From Lignipirellula cremea (GTDB lineage Bacteria; Planctomycetota; Planctomycetia; Pirellulales; Pirellulaceae), in the NCBI RefSeq assembly GCF_007751035.1, contig NZ_CP036433.1:4507001-4571000 (forward strand): a DNA stretch of 64,000 bases, written 5' to 3'. The notes below the pieces were generated by a model. The model was given only the letters and a program-made list of their open reading frames with translations, ran no database searches and had not been told where the DNA came from. Within the stretch, counting starts at the first letter, position 1. Each line of letters opens with the position of its first letter. The position numbers and the translations under genes are program-made. Of the stretch, positions 8,884 to 16,574 are shown in pieces.

Positions 8884-9882
8884 ATGAATCGCTCTCTTGC
8901 TCGAACTCGCGGCTTTACCCTTGTGGAGTTGCTCGTGGTGATCGCCATCATTGGCGTTCTGGTCGCTTTACTACTGCCGGCAGTGCAGATGGCTCGAGAG
9001 GCCGCCCGTCGCTCAAGCTGCACCAACAATCTCAAGCAGATTGGCCTGGCTTCAATGACCTATCATGATGCCCATCGCAGTCTTCCGCCGGGGGCGGTGG
9101 TGTCGCTGACGGCAATCCCGATGAGCCCGGCCTATTATCACTTGTGGTCCTGGAGCGCAATGATCTTGCCGCAATTAGAAGAGGCCAACCAGTACCAAAC
9201 GCTGGGCGTCAGTACGGGAGCGCGAGCAAGGGAGCCGGCCATTCCCGGGACGGGGATCGAAACGCCGATGGAAGCGTATCGCTGCCCCTCTGACACCGCA
9301 CCGATTTTGAATGACTATCGATCCTACGGGGGGAGTGCGACCGTCGCCGCGTTCAAAACTGCTTCCAGCAGTTATGTGGCCAACAACGGCTACGGCGACT
9401 ACAACGCCACCACCGGAAATAACTCCGCGATGGCGCTCCACAGTTCGACCGGTCCCTTCCGGGATTTTCACACCTCCTCGGCGACCGCGGACTATTCGTT
9501 ACTGTCCATTGATGACATCACCGATGGCACCGCCCATACGATCGCCTTTGGCGAACGCTGCTGGGAGTTGAAAGTCAATGGTGTCAATATCAAGTATGGC
9601 AGCGCCAATAGCTATGGCATCCGCTACTACTCGTCGAGCACCTCTTACTTTGATTCGGCGATGGCGATTGGCGGTCCAGGGATCAACAACGCTACCAACA
9701 CGACCCAGATCCGTGGCTTTAGCAGTATGCACCCCGGGGGTGCTAACTTTGCCTTCTGTGACGGTTCGACGCACTTCATCTCTGAGAACGTCAACTACGA
9801 TATCGTGAACCCTGGTTGCAACAGCGTTTACGAGCAACTGTTGGCCTATGAAGACGATTCGGTCATCACGCGCGACTACTAA
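8884..9882 (+). CDS. DUF1559 prepilin-type N-methylation protein
   Basis: 332 aa. The N-terminus RTRG/FTLVELLVVIAIIGVL is a type IV prepilin/pseudopilin signal: a basic leader, cleavage after G10, Phe at +1 and Glu at +5, then a membrane helix. The C-terminal DUF1559 region shows family features: AREAARRSSCTNNLKQIGLA, YRCPSD, a central GERCWE and a late HPGGANFAFCDGSTHF. These proteins are expanded in planctomycetes and are thought to form pseudopilus-like or cell-surface fibres; individual roles are unknown. The start at 8884 is set by GGAG and the prepilin peptide. It stands alone behind a sigma-54-type promoter. Confidence 0.95.
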   Translation: MNRSLARTRGFTLVELLVVIAIIGVLVALLLPAVQMAREAARRSSCTNNLKQIGLASMTYHDAHRSLPPGAVVSLTAIPMSPAYYHLWSWSAMILPQLEEANQYQTLGVSTGARAREPAIPGTGIETPMEAYRCPSDTAPILNDYRSYGGSATVAAFKTASSSYVANNGYGDYNATTGNNSAMALHSSTGPFRDFHTSSATADYSLLSIDDITDGTAHTIAFGERCWELKVNGVNIKYGSANSYGIRYYSSSTSYFDSAMAIGGPGINNATNTTQIRGFSSMHPGGANFAFCDGSTHFISENVNYDIVNPGCNSVYEQLLAYEDDSVITRDY

Positions 9883-9969
9883 ATCTGGCGCCAGTCGTGT
9901 CCCAGGCGATGCGGGCAGAAAGGCTGCTCGTGTCTGCTGGTTACGGAAAAAGAAGCGGGTGATCAGAAG

Positions 9970-11787
9970 CTATCGACCAGCCGGATCTTGTCGATATATG
10001 GGTAGATGGCGGTAGTAGACTTCCAGCATATAAAGATTCATACAGGTGGAATAAAGCCGGCCAGCGCGGCGGCCCCAGGTATCGTTCTGCGGTTGCCAGC
10101 TGCCCTTCTCTCGGCCCGTGCGGACCTGGGCGGCAGGGGTCTCTACACGCATTACGTCGTTCCACTCATCCCATTTTTTCCCGCCCAGGTGATGCAACAC
10201 CTGGGTGGCGTAGTAATCGTAATAGACATTGGCAGTTCCGCTGCCCGGTTTATCTTCCAGCAGCAGGTCCGCGCCCTGCTGCAGCAGGCTGTTATCCCGT
10301 TTCCAGCCTAGATACTGACGGCACAAGAGTGCTTCGGCCGTCATGGTGGGCGAGTGTTGGCGCTGAGGCTGATAGCCGAAGTAGGCGCCGTTCTCCTGGC
10401 TGACCGAGTCCAGAAATTTCCCCACCTGTTCCAGCGAGTCTGTCGAAGGATGCAGGCCCGCCATCTTGGCGCTTTGCAACGCCATGACAAACCAGCCCGT
10501 CACCGAGGTATCGCCGTCAACGTGCGGCTGATACCGCCAGCCGCCTTGGGGAGACTGGATCTGGACGTCGTAGTCGATCGCTCGCTGGGCGGGTCGCAGC
10601 AATCGTGGATCCTGGGTCATGCCGTAGGCTTCGCAAATGGCGATGCTGGCCTGGGCCTGGCTGTACAGTCGGTGATGGCTGGGCGTGAGGGCGCTGTTCC
10701 GGGTGAAATCGCCCGACTCGTCCTGCATTTCCAGCAGGGCGTCGATCCCCTTGCGGACCACGTTCTGGTATTCGCCCGACTGATGGGTATGGCCGGCGCC
10801 AAGGAAGGCCAGCAACGCCATGGCGGTAGCCGCCACGCGGTTCTCTTCCCGTGAGCCGTTGGTGTAAGGTCCGACCAGGCTCCAGGCTCCGTCTTGTTGT
10901 TGCTGGCGACTGAGCCAGACCAACCCGGCCTCGACGGCCCCTTCTGTTTTGGCGGTGCCGCCGTTGAGGGCAAGCATCGCTTTCCGCTGGGCCGGGTTAC
11001 GACCCGACAGGGCCGAACTGACAGCAGGAGCGTCAAAATCGAACAGCCCGGGCAGCTCCGCCAGGGCGACCAGCTCGTTCCGTTCCACTGCATCGACGGT
11101 CGCCTCCGGCTCCTCGGGCAAGGTGGGCAGGTCCGGCAGGGTCGCTTCCAGTTCGGCGACCTGGGGCTCCTCCACGACTTCGGTCTGAACTTCCTCCACT
11201 TCCAGCGGAACGGGCAGCGGTTCGAGCAGCGGCGTGGCTTCGGCCGGTCCGCGCATTTCGAGCGTGAAGACTTCGGCTTCCGGCGGCGGACGAAACGTAA
11301 TAAGCGCCAGCAGAATGAACGCCCCCATGTGGACGACCACGCTAACCAGCCACGGCGGCGCCGTGCGCAGGGCGCGCTCGCCCGAGTCGTCGAATTCTTC
11401 TTCCTCCTCGTCGTACACCCTTACCGGATCTGTCGATGGTGAACCGGCAAGGCCCGGCGAAGACAACGGCGGCGCCTCCACCAGGGCGGTTGCGGCACGG
11501 ATCGCTCGCGGCGGCGGCAAAGGCGGCGGAACCGTTGCGGCAGAGGGACGCACCACCGGCGGGGCGGCGATGGGCCGCTCAACGACCGGCGGGGCGGCGA
11601 TAGGCCGCTCAACGACCGGCGGGGCTATGACTGGCGATTCGCCCTGACGGGAGACCGACACAGGCGGCGGCACAGGAACGGCCGCAGAAGTTTCGGCGCG
11701 AGGCGGCGAGGACGGGGGCGCGATCGCCCTTTCCTGCGGAAGGTGCGCAGCAGGCAGTGGCGGCGGTCCTGGATAGGGAGGCGTCAT
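9970..11787 (-). CDS. Membrane-anchored protein with terpenoid cyclase/prenyltransferase-like repeats
   Basis: About 605 aa. Residues 1-145 are proline-rich with tandem PPVVERPIAA repeats and then an acidic segment. One membrane helix follows (WLVSVVVHMGAFILLALITF, about 145-165), then a Pro/Glu-rich linker. Residues about 260-600 form an alpha/alpha-barrel of repeats such as GLVWLSRQQQQDGAWSL, SPQGGWRYQP and TSVTGWFVMALQSAKMAGL, typical of the squalene-cyclase/prenyltransferase toroid. No DxDD or DCTAE cyclase motif is visible, so it is probably a non-enzymatic or binding version. The topology suggests a cytoplasmic Pro-rich tail and a periplasmic toroid. Start at the ATG at 11787, not the TTG two codons before. 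Confidence 0.75.
   Translation of the reverse strand: MTPPYPGPPPLPAAHLPQERAIAPPSSPPRAETSAAVPVPPPVSVSRQGESPVIAPPVVERPIAAPPVVERPIAAPPVVRPSAATVPPPLPPPRAIRAATALVEAPPLSSPGLAGSPSTDPVRVYDEEEEEFDDSGERALRTAPPWLVSVVVHMGAFILLALITFRPPPEAEVFTLEMRGPAEATPLLEPLPVPLEVEEVQTEVVEEPQVAELEATLPDLPTLPEEPEATVDAVERNELVALAELPGLFDFDAPAVSSALSGRNPAQRKAMLALNGGTAKTEGAVEAGLVWLSRQQQQDGAWSLVGPYTNGSREENRVAATAMALLAFLGAGHTHQSGEYQNVVRKGIDALLEMQDESGDFTRNSALTPSHHRLYSQAQASIAICEAYGMTQDPRLLRPAQRAIDYDVQIQSPQGGWRYQPHVDGDTSVTGWFVMALQSAKMAGLHPSTDSLEQVGKFLDSVSQENGAYFGYQPQRQHSPTMTAEALLCRQYLGWKRDNSLLQQGADLLLEDKPGSGTANVYYDYYATQVLHHLGGKKWDEWNDVMRVETPAAQVRTGREKGSWQPQNDTWGRRAGRLYSTCMNLYMLEVYYRHLPIYRQDPAGR
11555..11628. repeat. 30-bp tandem repeat inside the Pro-rich coding region
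   Basis: Two full 30-bp units (11555-11584 and 11585-11614) and a partial third encode the repeated PPVVERPIAA peptide on the minus strand. The units differ at one base in the GCGATGGG/GCGATAGG stretch. The 30-bp length keeps the frame, so copy number could vary without loss of function. Confidence 0.85.
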
Positions 11788-12081
11788 GACCAACGGTCTT
11801 GCGTGGGATAAGAAAGAGAGCCCCTCCCCTGGAGTCTACCAGTCCTCACGCCCCACTACAATTGAGAAGCGGCCAGGTCGCCATGCGCGGGTGAGGTGCG
11901 CTCTCCGCTGTCCTTTTGCTGGAATTGCAGCCTGACCAGAGTGGGCGTTAGTTCGTCATTTTCCCCCTCCATTGAATTGACATTGCTCGATGCGAGAAGT
12001 TAGGCTGATGCGCCGAAACCTCGATTGCCTGTGAAAACACAGGTGCAACTTGACATGCCCGCCTGAGTTAGAGGAACCATC

Positions 12082-13377
12082 ATGTCGCTATTCCGATTTC
12101 CTTTGATTCTGGCGCTGATTGGATGTTGCGCCACGCTATCCGCGCAGGAAGAACCCTCGTTGAAGGTGGTTCGTACCCTGGAAATGCCGCAGAAGTCGGG
12201 TGAATATGATTCCCCGCTGGTGGCATTCTCGCCGGACGGCAAACGTCTGGCGGCGAGCTGGAAAGAGCAAATCGTGGTTTACAATGTTGAGACAGGGAAG
12301 CCGCAGGCCAGGATTCCGCTGCCAGAAGATGCTACATCGCTAGGCTTCTTGTCCCGGGGCGGCAACGTGTATGCCTATGTTGACGGAAATCTCGCCACCT
12401 GGGACGCAGCAACGGGCAAGCTGTTGTCGAGTGCTCCGCTGGAGTTGCTTAGCCTGCATCTCGACTTTTCGCCCCAGGGGGACCTTGTCGCGCTGTGCCA
12501 CCGCGGCACGCTTGATCGAACTTCGGAACACGCGGTGGTCGAAATCCGCGACGCCAAAACCGGCAAATCACTCCGCCAGGTAGAGCTGATGCAAGCCACT
12601 ACGCCGGGGCCGGTTCAGTTCCATCCCGCGGACGGCAGCACGCTCGCCGTGGACATTGGCGAAGCGATGGTCGTCCTGAAGACGGCCGATCTGACAGAAG
12701 TGATAACGCTTGAGACCGACCCGAAAGATCTGGCGTACTCGCCGGATGGCAAACGGGTCGCCTCCGCCGATTTCAGCGGCTATCTGAACGTGTGGGATGT
12801 CGACCAGGGGACCAGGGCGCCTGGTTTCACCCAGGAAGATCTTTTTGGAATGGATACGAACCGTTCCCTCAATGCTGTCGCCTTTTCGCCCGACGGCAAA
12901 CTGGTGGTCATTGTCGGTCGCCGGCGCGGAGGCGACGATAAATACAATCGCCTGCTTGTGATGTACGACATTGAGCAGAAAGGGAAAGTGGTGCTTTCCG
13001 TCGACGACGAATCGCTCAACGACTTCCGCACGGTCGATTTCAGCCCCGACGGTACTCTGCTGGCGACGACAGGCGACGACGAACCGGGCGTCACCTTGTG
13101 GGATGTCTCCACGTTGGTTGGCAAGCCGATCAATCCGCTGCCGGGAAACAGCCAGCCGGCAACGAGCACCCCTGCCAGGCCCGCGCCCGCCAGTCCGCCG
13201 GCCATCGTGGATCGCAAGTGGACGAGCGCCGATGGTAACTTCACCGTGACCGCCAGGTACGTCCAGCAAAACGCCACGCATGTCCAGATCAAACGCGCAG
13301 ACGGCAGCCTGCTGGCGATCCCCAAGGAGCAACTCAGCGCCGCCGACCGCGCCTACCTGGTCCGCATGGCCAAATAG
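12082..13377 (+). CDS. Secreted WD40 repeat protein with C-terminal SHD1-like domain
   Basis: 431 aa with a signal peptide (LILALIGCCATLSAQ, cleavage near residue 20). WD40-type blades recur as AFSPDGKRLA, YSPDGKRVASADFSG, AFSPDGKLVVIVG and DFSPDGTLLATTGDDE, each followed by an LWDV/VWDV-type strand. After a Pro-rich linker, the last 55 residues (RKWTSADGNFTVTARYV to YLVRMAK) resemble the SHD1 domain that planctomycetes often attach to secreted proteins. It is probably a periplasmic or surface scaffold. It is divergent from the toroid-fold membrane protein, and the 294-bp gap between them must hold both promoters. Confidence 0.85.
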   Translation: MSLFRFPLILALIGCCATLSAQEEPSLKVVRTLEMPQKSGEYDSPLVAFSPDGKRLAASWKEQIVVYNVETGKPQARIPLPEDATSLGFLSRGGNVYAYVDGNLATWDAATGKLLSSAPLELLSLHLDFSPQGDLVALCHRGTLDRTSEHAVVEIRDAKTGKSLRQVELMQATTPGPVQFHPADGSTLAVDIGEAMVVLKTADLTEVITLETDPKDLAYSPDGKRVASADFSGYLNVWDVDQGTRAPGFTQEDLFGMDTNRSLNAVAFSPDGKLVVIVGRRRGGDDKYNRLLVMYDIEQKGKVVLSVDDESLNDFRTVDFSPDGTLLATTGDDEPGVTLWDVSTLVGKPINPLPGNSQPATSTPARPAPASPPAIVDRKWTSADGNFTVTARYVQQNATHVQIKRADGSLLAIPKEQLSAADRAYLVRMAK

Positions 13378-13462
13378 CCAGGCCACCCGCCGCCGGCTTC
13401 TGGCAGAAAAAGGACAGGCGACTTTTCACCGGGAGTTGCGGCAACAGGATCGCCGAACCTTG

Positions 13463-13503
13463 ACCAGGATCGGCAGCGTCAGGCGAAGTAAATCGAGTCG
13501 CTG
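13463..13503 (+). repeat. Intergenic 41-bp repeat, copy A
   Basis: Starts ACCAGGATCGGC and ends AATCGAGTCGCTG. It matches copy B at 14215-14255 at 34 of 41 positions without gaps. It lies downstream of the WD40 gene. Confidence 0.6.
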
Positions 13504-13535
13504 CAGATCGATGAAACTATTCCCGGCGAGAATCA

Positions 13536-14084
13536 CTACTTTAGCTGAATCGCTGTCATCGCTTCGCCAACCGTGATCTGGGCGCTGCTGGGCGGGACAA
13601 GTTTGATACTTCCCTTGGAAGTGTCGGTGACGATGGGCATGCCGAGTTGTCCCGCCAGGCTGGCGTCGGTCGTCGCGAAGGTATGAATGCTACGGCGTTT
13701 GCTGCCCTGCTTCTGGGCGCCGGCAATGAGCAGACCCTTATCGTGTGAAACCCAGACATCATAGATCGCCCCTTTCGCTTCCAACTCCTGGGAGTGGATG
13801 ACGTTGCCGCGGCTCTTGACGCCGGCGTCATCGCCTGCTGCACCGCTTGGAGTCTTGACGTCTGGGGCGCTGCTTCCGCCGCCGCTCGACTTCTTACCGC
13901 CCCCGTTCTGATCGCAAGCGGTGACGCCGAGTGCGAGAAACAGCGTCATCGCATAGACCCCACGCGCGTGAACAAACAAACGGCGATGTCGACCGGTCGC
14001 CATGGGCAGGGGGTGCTCCTGGTTTGGCTCGCCCCTGCTCGAAGAGGAACTCGCGGCCACGGTCTTCGCGTACTTCTTTTCCAT
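13536..14084 (-). CDS. Small predicted lipoprotein of unknown function
   Basis: 182 aa from the ATG at 14084, chosen because GAGG sits 5 nt upstream. A second ATG at 14003 would give a more normal lipoprotein signal. The hydrophobic stretch MTLFLALGVTAC ends in a lipobox with the lipidation cysteine at residue 57. Next come a Gly/Ser linker (DQNGGGKKSSGGGSSAP) and a compact domain of about 110 residues. I do not recognise the domain. It is probably tethered to a membrane facing the periplasm. Its gene ends close to the convergent WD40 gene. Confidence 0.6.
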   Translation of the reverse strand: MEKKYAKTVAASSSSSRGEPNQEHPLPMATGRHRRLFVHARGVYAMTLFLALGVTACDQNGGGKKSSGGGSSAPDVKTPSGAAGDDAGVKSRGNVIHSQELEAKGAIYDVWVSHDKGLLIAGAQKQGSKRRSIHTFATTDASLAGQLGMPIVTDTSKGSIKLVPPSSAQITVGEAMTAIQLK

Positions 14085-14348
14085 CACTACCTCTCTTTTG
14101 CCTGGTCGTTGAAGAAAAAGTCGGCTGTTTCGGAGTGAGCATCAGGCAGAAACACCTGCTCCAAAAAGGGAGCGACAAGTGAGGCCGCCCGCAAAATGGC
14201 GCCGACAAAACTCTACCAGGATTGGCGGGGTTGGGCAAAGTAGATCGAGTCGCTGAAAAGCTGAATCTTGAACCAGGCAGCGGCTGCCCAGACTTTCCCG
14301 AACAAGAGAAGGACAGCCAGTGGACCAAAAAACTGGCGTTTAGGAGTC
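14085..14348. other. Gene-free stretch upstream of the lipoprotein gene
   Basis: About 260 bp, continuing into the MITE-like unit. It contains copy B of the 41-bp repeat and a short hairpin near 14317-14338 (GCCAGT / ACTGGC). No gene is supported up to the transposase at 14749. Confidence 0.5.
14215..14255 (+). repeat. Intergenic 41-bp repeat, copy B
   Basis: Starts ACCAGGATTGGC and ends GATCGAGTCGCTG, preceded by AAAACTCT. It matches copy A at 34/41 and copy C (20663-20703) at 28/41, all ungapped. It lies about 130 bp upstream of the lipoprotein gene start. Confidence 0.6.
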
Positions 14349-14718
14349 GGGGAAAAATAACTTCGGCCATTTCCCCCATCTGGTCGGAGTCTGAAGCGCG
14401 ACATCCCCCAGGGTCGCGGCCAATTTATTCTCACACCGTTTCATCCTTCTTTGCGCCTTCGCGCCTTGGCGTGAGTCCCCATTGACGCGAGGGAAATTTT
14501 GGAACCGGCTCGTTTTGTCTTCTCGCCGTTCCAGGACGGATTGGCGGTTCTGTCGCGAAGAGGATCTCACGCGAAGGCGCAAAGGGTCGGTCGGCAGCGG
14601 ATCGTCCTTGATGGAGTCGGCCAGACTGGCTCTTTCGGCACAGGTCGCGACGTGGTTTCAAGCAGGCTCGCTTTCCGCAACGTCCTCGGTGTTATACAAA
14701 ACCGAAGTTATTTTCCCC
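14349..14718. repeat. MITE-like unit with terminal and internal inverted repeats
   Basis: Near-perfect terminal inverted repeats bound about 370 bp: GGGGAAAAATAACTTCGG at 14349-14366 and CCGAAGTTATTTTCCCC at 14702-14718, differing by one A. A looser match extends outward by 5-6 bp. Inside is a second inverted pair built on CTTTGCGCCTTCGCG (near 14451-14474) and its complement CGCGAAGGCGCAAAG (near 14570-14584). No coding frame is convincing. The structure fits a non-autonomous mobile element, though no target duplication was identified. Confidence 0.5.
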
Positions 14719-15463
14719 TCGTTCCTTACATCACTGCACTTTAGGCGATCATTTTACTATGGCGATTAGCCCCTCAATGAGCGTGCGGATTTGGGGGCTG
14801 TTGGGCGTTGGGGGTAGAGTGGCGAGAAATTGGTTTTCTAGCATTTTACGGGCGATCGTGCGGCGACGGTCGGCGTGCGAAGGGCGACGCGAGGCGTTGT
14901 CCCAGGGGCGGGAGCGGCGGTCGCTCAGTTCCGCTTGCGGCGACTCCCAACTGCACAGTTCCACAAGGCCGTACACCCAGCTGTTGAGATTCCAACAGCC
15001 GATGCTCGACCACACATTTCGAACTTGCTGCTGACCGGCGCCCCAGACTTCTTTCATCCCTTGGAAACATTCTTCGATCGCCCAGCGCGCGGCGACGGCC
15101 TCCAGAATCTCACGCACGTCGGCGCTGGGGTCCGTGCAAAAGTAAGGCGCCCAGTTGCCGTCGTCAAAGCGGAGCAGCACCACACGGATGCGCCCGCTGA
15201 TCAACTCCGATGTCGCCAGGAACGATTTGCACGGGCGCGTGACTTCGACGCCTCGGCCAGAATAGGTGAGCGATTCCCAGCCTTGACTTTGGTCGGCGAG
15301 TGTTGAAGTGGACCCCAATAGCTGGACCAGTTTTGACCTGCGATTTGGTGTGACACATTCGTGGCACTGGCGGCAAGCGAGCCCGAAGGTAGCTCGCGTT
15401 AAGCCGCGTAGCGCGGCCTCGGTAAGGGTTCCGTGAAAGGTTTCAATTTCAGTCCGAGCATTT

Positions 15464-16252
15464 TCAGATTTTTCCCCCGTACTTCGCCGCTGGCGTCATG
15501 CCGCCGAGCGAGGAGTGCGGACGCTCGTAGTCGTAAAAAGAAAAATAACTCGCCAGGCCGCGTTCCAACTCGCGAGGTGAATCGTAGTCCCGCAGATACA
15601 CGTCCTCGTACTTCACGCTCCGCCACAGACGCTCGATGAAGACGTTGTCCAAGGCCCGGCCTCGGCCGTCCATGCTGACCGCAATCTCGCGAGACAGCAA
15701 ACGATCCGTGAACGACGGCGAGGTGAACTGACTGCCCTGGTCCGTGTTGAATATCTCCGGCTGGCCCAGGACCAAGGCGGCCTCCAGCGCCTCGATGCAA
15801 AATCCGCCGTCCAGACTGTTGGAAAGCCGCCAGCTCAACACGTACCGACTCCACCAGTCGATCACCGCCGCCAGGTACATGAAGCCCGTTCGCAAGGGGA
15901 TATAAGTGATGTCGGTGCTCCATACCTGGTCCTTGCGGGAAATCTTCAAATCTCGCAATAAATACGGGAAAATACGGTGCGAAACGTTTCGCCGCGTCGT
16001 TCGCGGGCCAGGGCTGACCGAGGCGATGCCCATGATGCGCATCAGCCGCTGGACGCGTTTGCGATTGATCTGCAGTGACAGGTTCAGACACAGGTAGTCT
16101 CGCATTTGACGCGAACCAAAGAACGGATATCGCAAATAAATTTCGTCGATGCGCCGCATCAGCCGTAAGTTCTCTGCGGTCTCGACGCCGACCGGCAGGT
16201 AGTACGAAGACCGCGGCAGACCGAGCAGTTCGCATTGCCGACGAACGCTCAA
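15464..16252 (-). CDS. IS3-family transposase OrfB (integrase catalytic part)
   Basis: 262 aa from a TTG, but this is probably not a true start: the frame is open upstream to about 16315 and should be expressed as an OrfAB fusion. It begins with an HTH-like region (SVRRQCELLGLPRSSYY) and carries the rve/DDE core: D in WSTDITYIPL, D in FNTDQGSQF and E in NVFIERLWRS. The C-terminal YERPHSSLGGMTPAAKY is typical of IS3-type transposases. It catalyses cut-out/circle transposition of the element. Confidence 0.92.
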   Translation of the reverse strand: MSVRRQCELLGLPRSSYYLPVGVETAENLRLMRRIDEIYLRYPFFGSRQMRDYLCLNLSLQINRKRVQRLMRIMGIASVSPGPRTTRRNVSHRIFPYLLRDLKISRKDQVWSTDITYIPLRTGFMYLAAVIDWWSRYVLSWRLSNSLDGGFCIEALEAALVLGQPEIFNTDQGSQFTSPSFTDRLLSREIAVSMDGRGRALDNVFIERLWRSVKYEDVYLRDYDSPRELERGLASYFSFYDYERPHSSLGGMTPAAKYGGKI

Positions 16253-16289
16253 CGGAGCGCCGCTCGGATCGACCAGCTGGCGTTTGGCG

Positions 16290-16574
16290 TCAGTCGAGAT
16301 CGCCAGCTTTTTTTTTGAGCCATTCCAGCTCCATCTTGAGTCGGCCGATCTGTTCGAACAGTTCGGCCGTGCTCACTTCCTCGCGAGCCGGCTTCTTGCG
16401 ACCGTCTTCAAACAGGGCTTCGACTCCATCGGTCAAAGTCTTCTTCCAGGCCGAAACCTGATTCCCATGCACGGCGAACTCGCTGGCCAGTTGGCTCAAG
16501 GTCTTGTCGCCGCGAACCGCAGCGAGCGCCACCTTGGCCTTGAATTTGGCTCCCAGAATACGTTTCTTCCGCAT
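16290..16574 (-). CDS. IS3-family OrfA (DNA-binding part)
   Basis: 94 aa. It starts MRKKRILGAKFKAKVALAA and contains an HTH typical of IS3 OrfA (TLSQLASEFAVHGNQVSAWKK), followed by a leucine-zipper-like helix (AELFEQIGRLKMELEWLKKK). Near its end lies a run of nine A residues on the coding strand (16308-16316). Joining it to OrfB requires a +1 or -2 shift at this run; a -1 shift leads to an early stop. Confidence 0.9.
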   Translation of the reverse strand: MRKKRILGAKFKAKVALAAVRGDKTLSQLASEFAVHGNQVSAWKKTLTDGVEALFEDGRKKPAREEVSTAELFEQIGRLKMELEWLKKKAGDLD

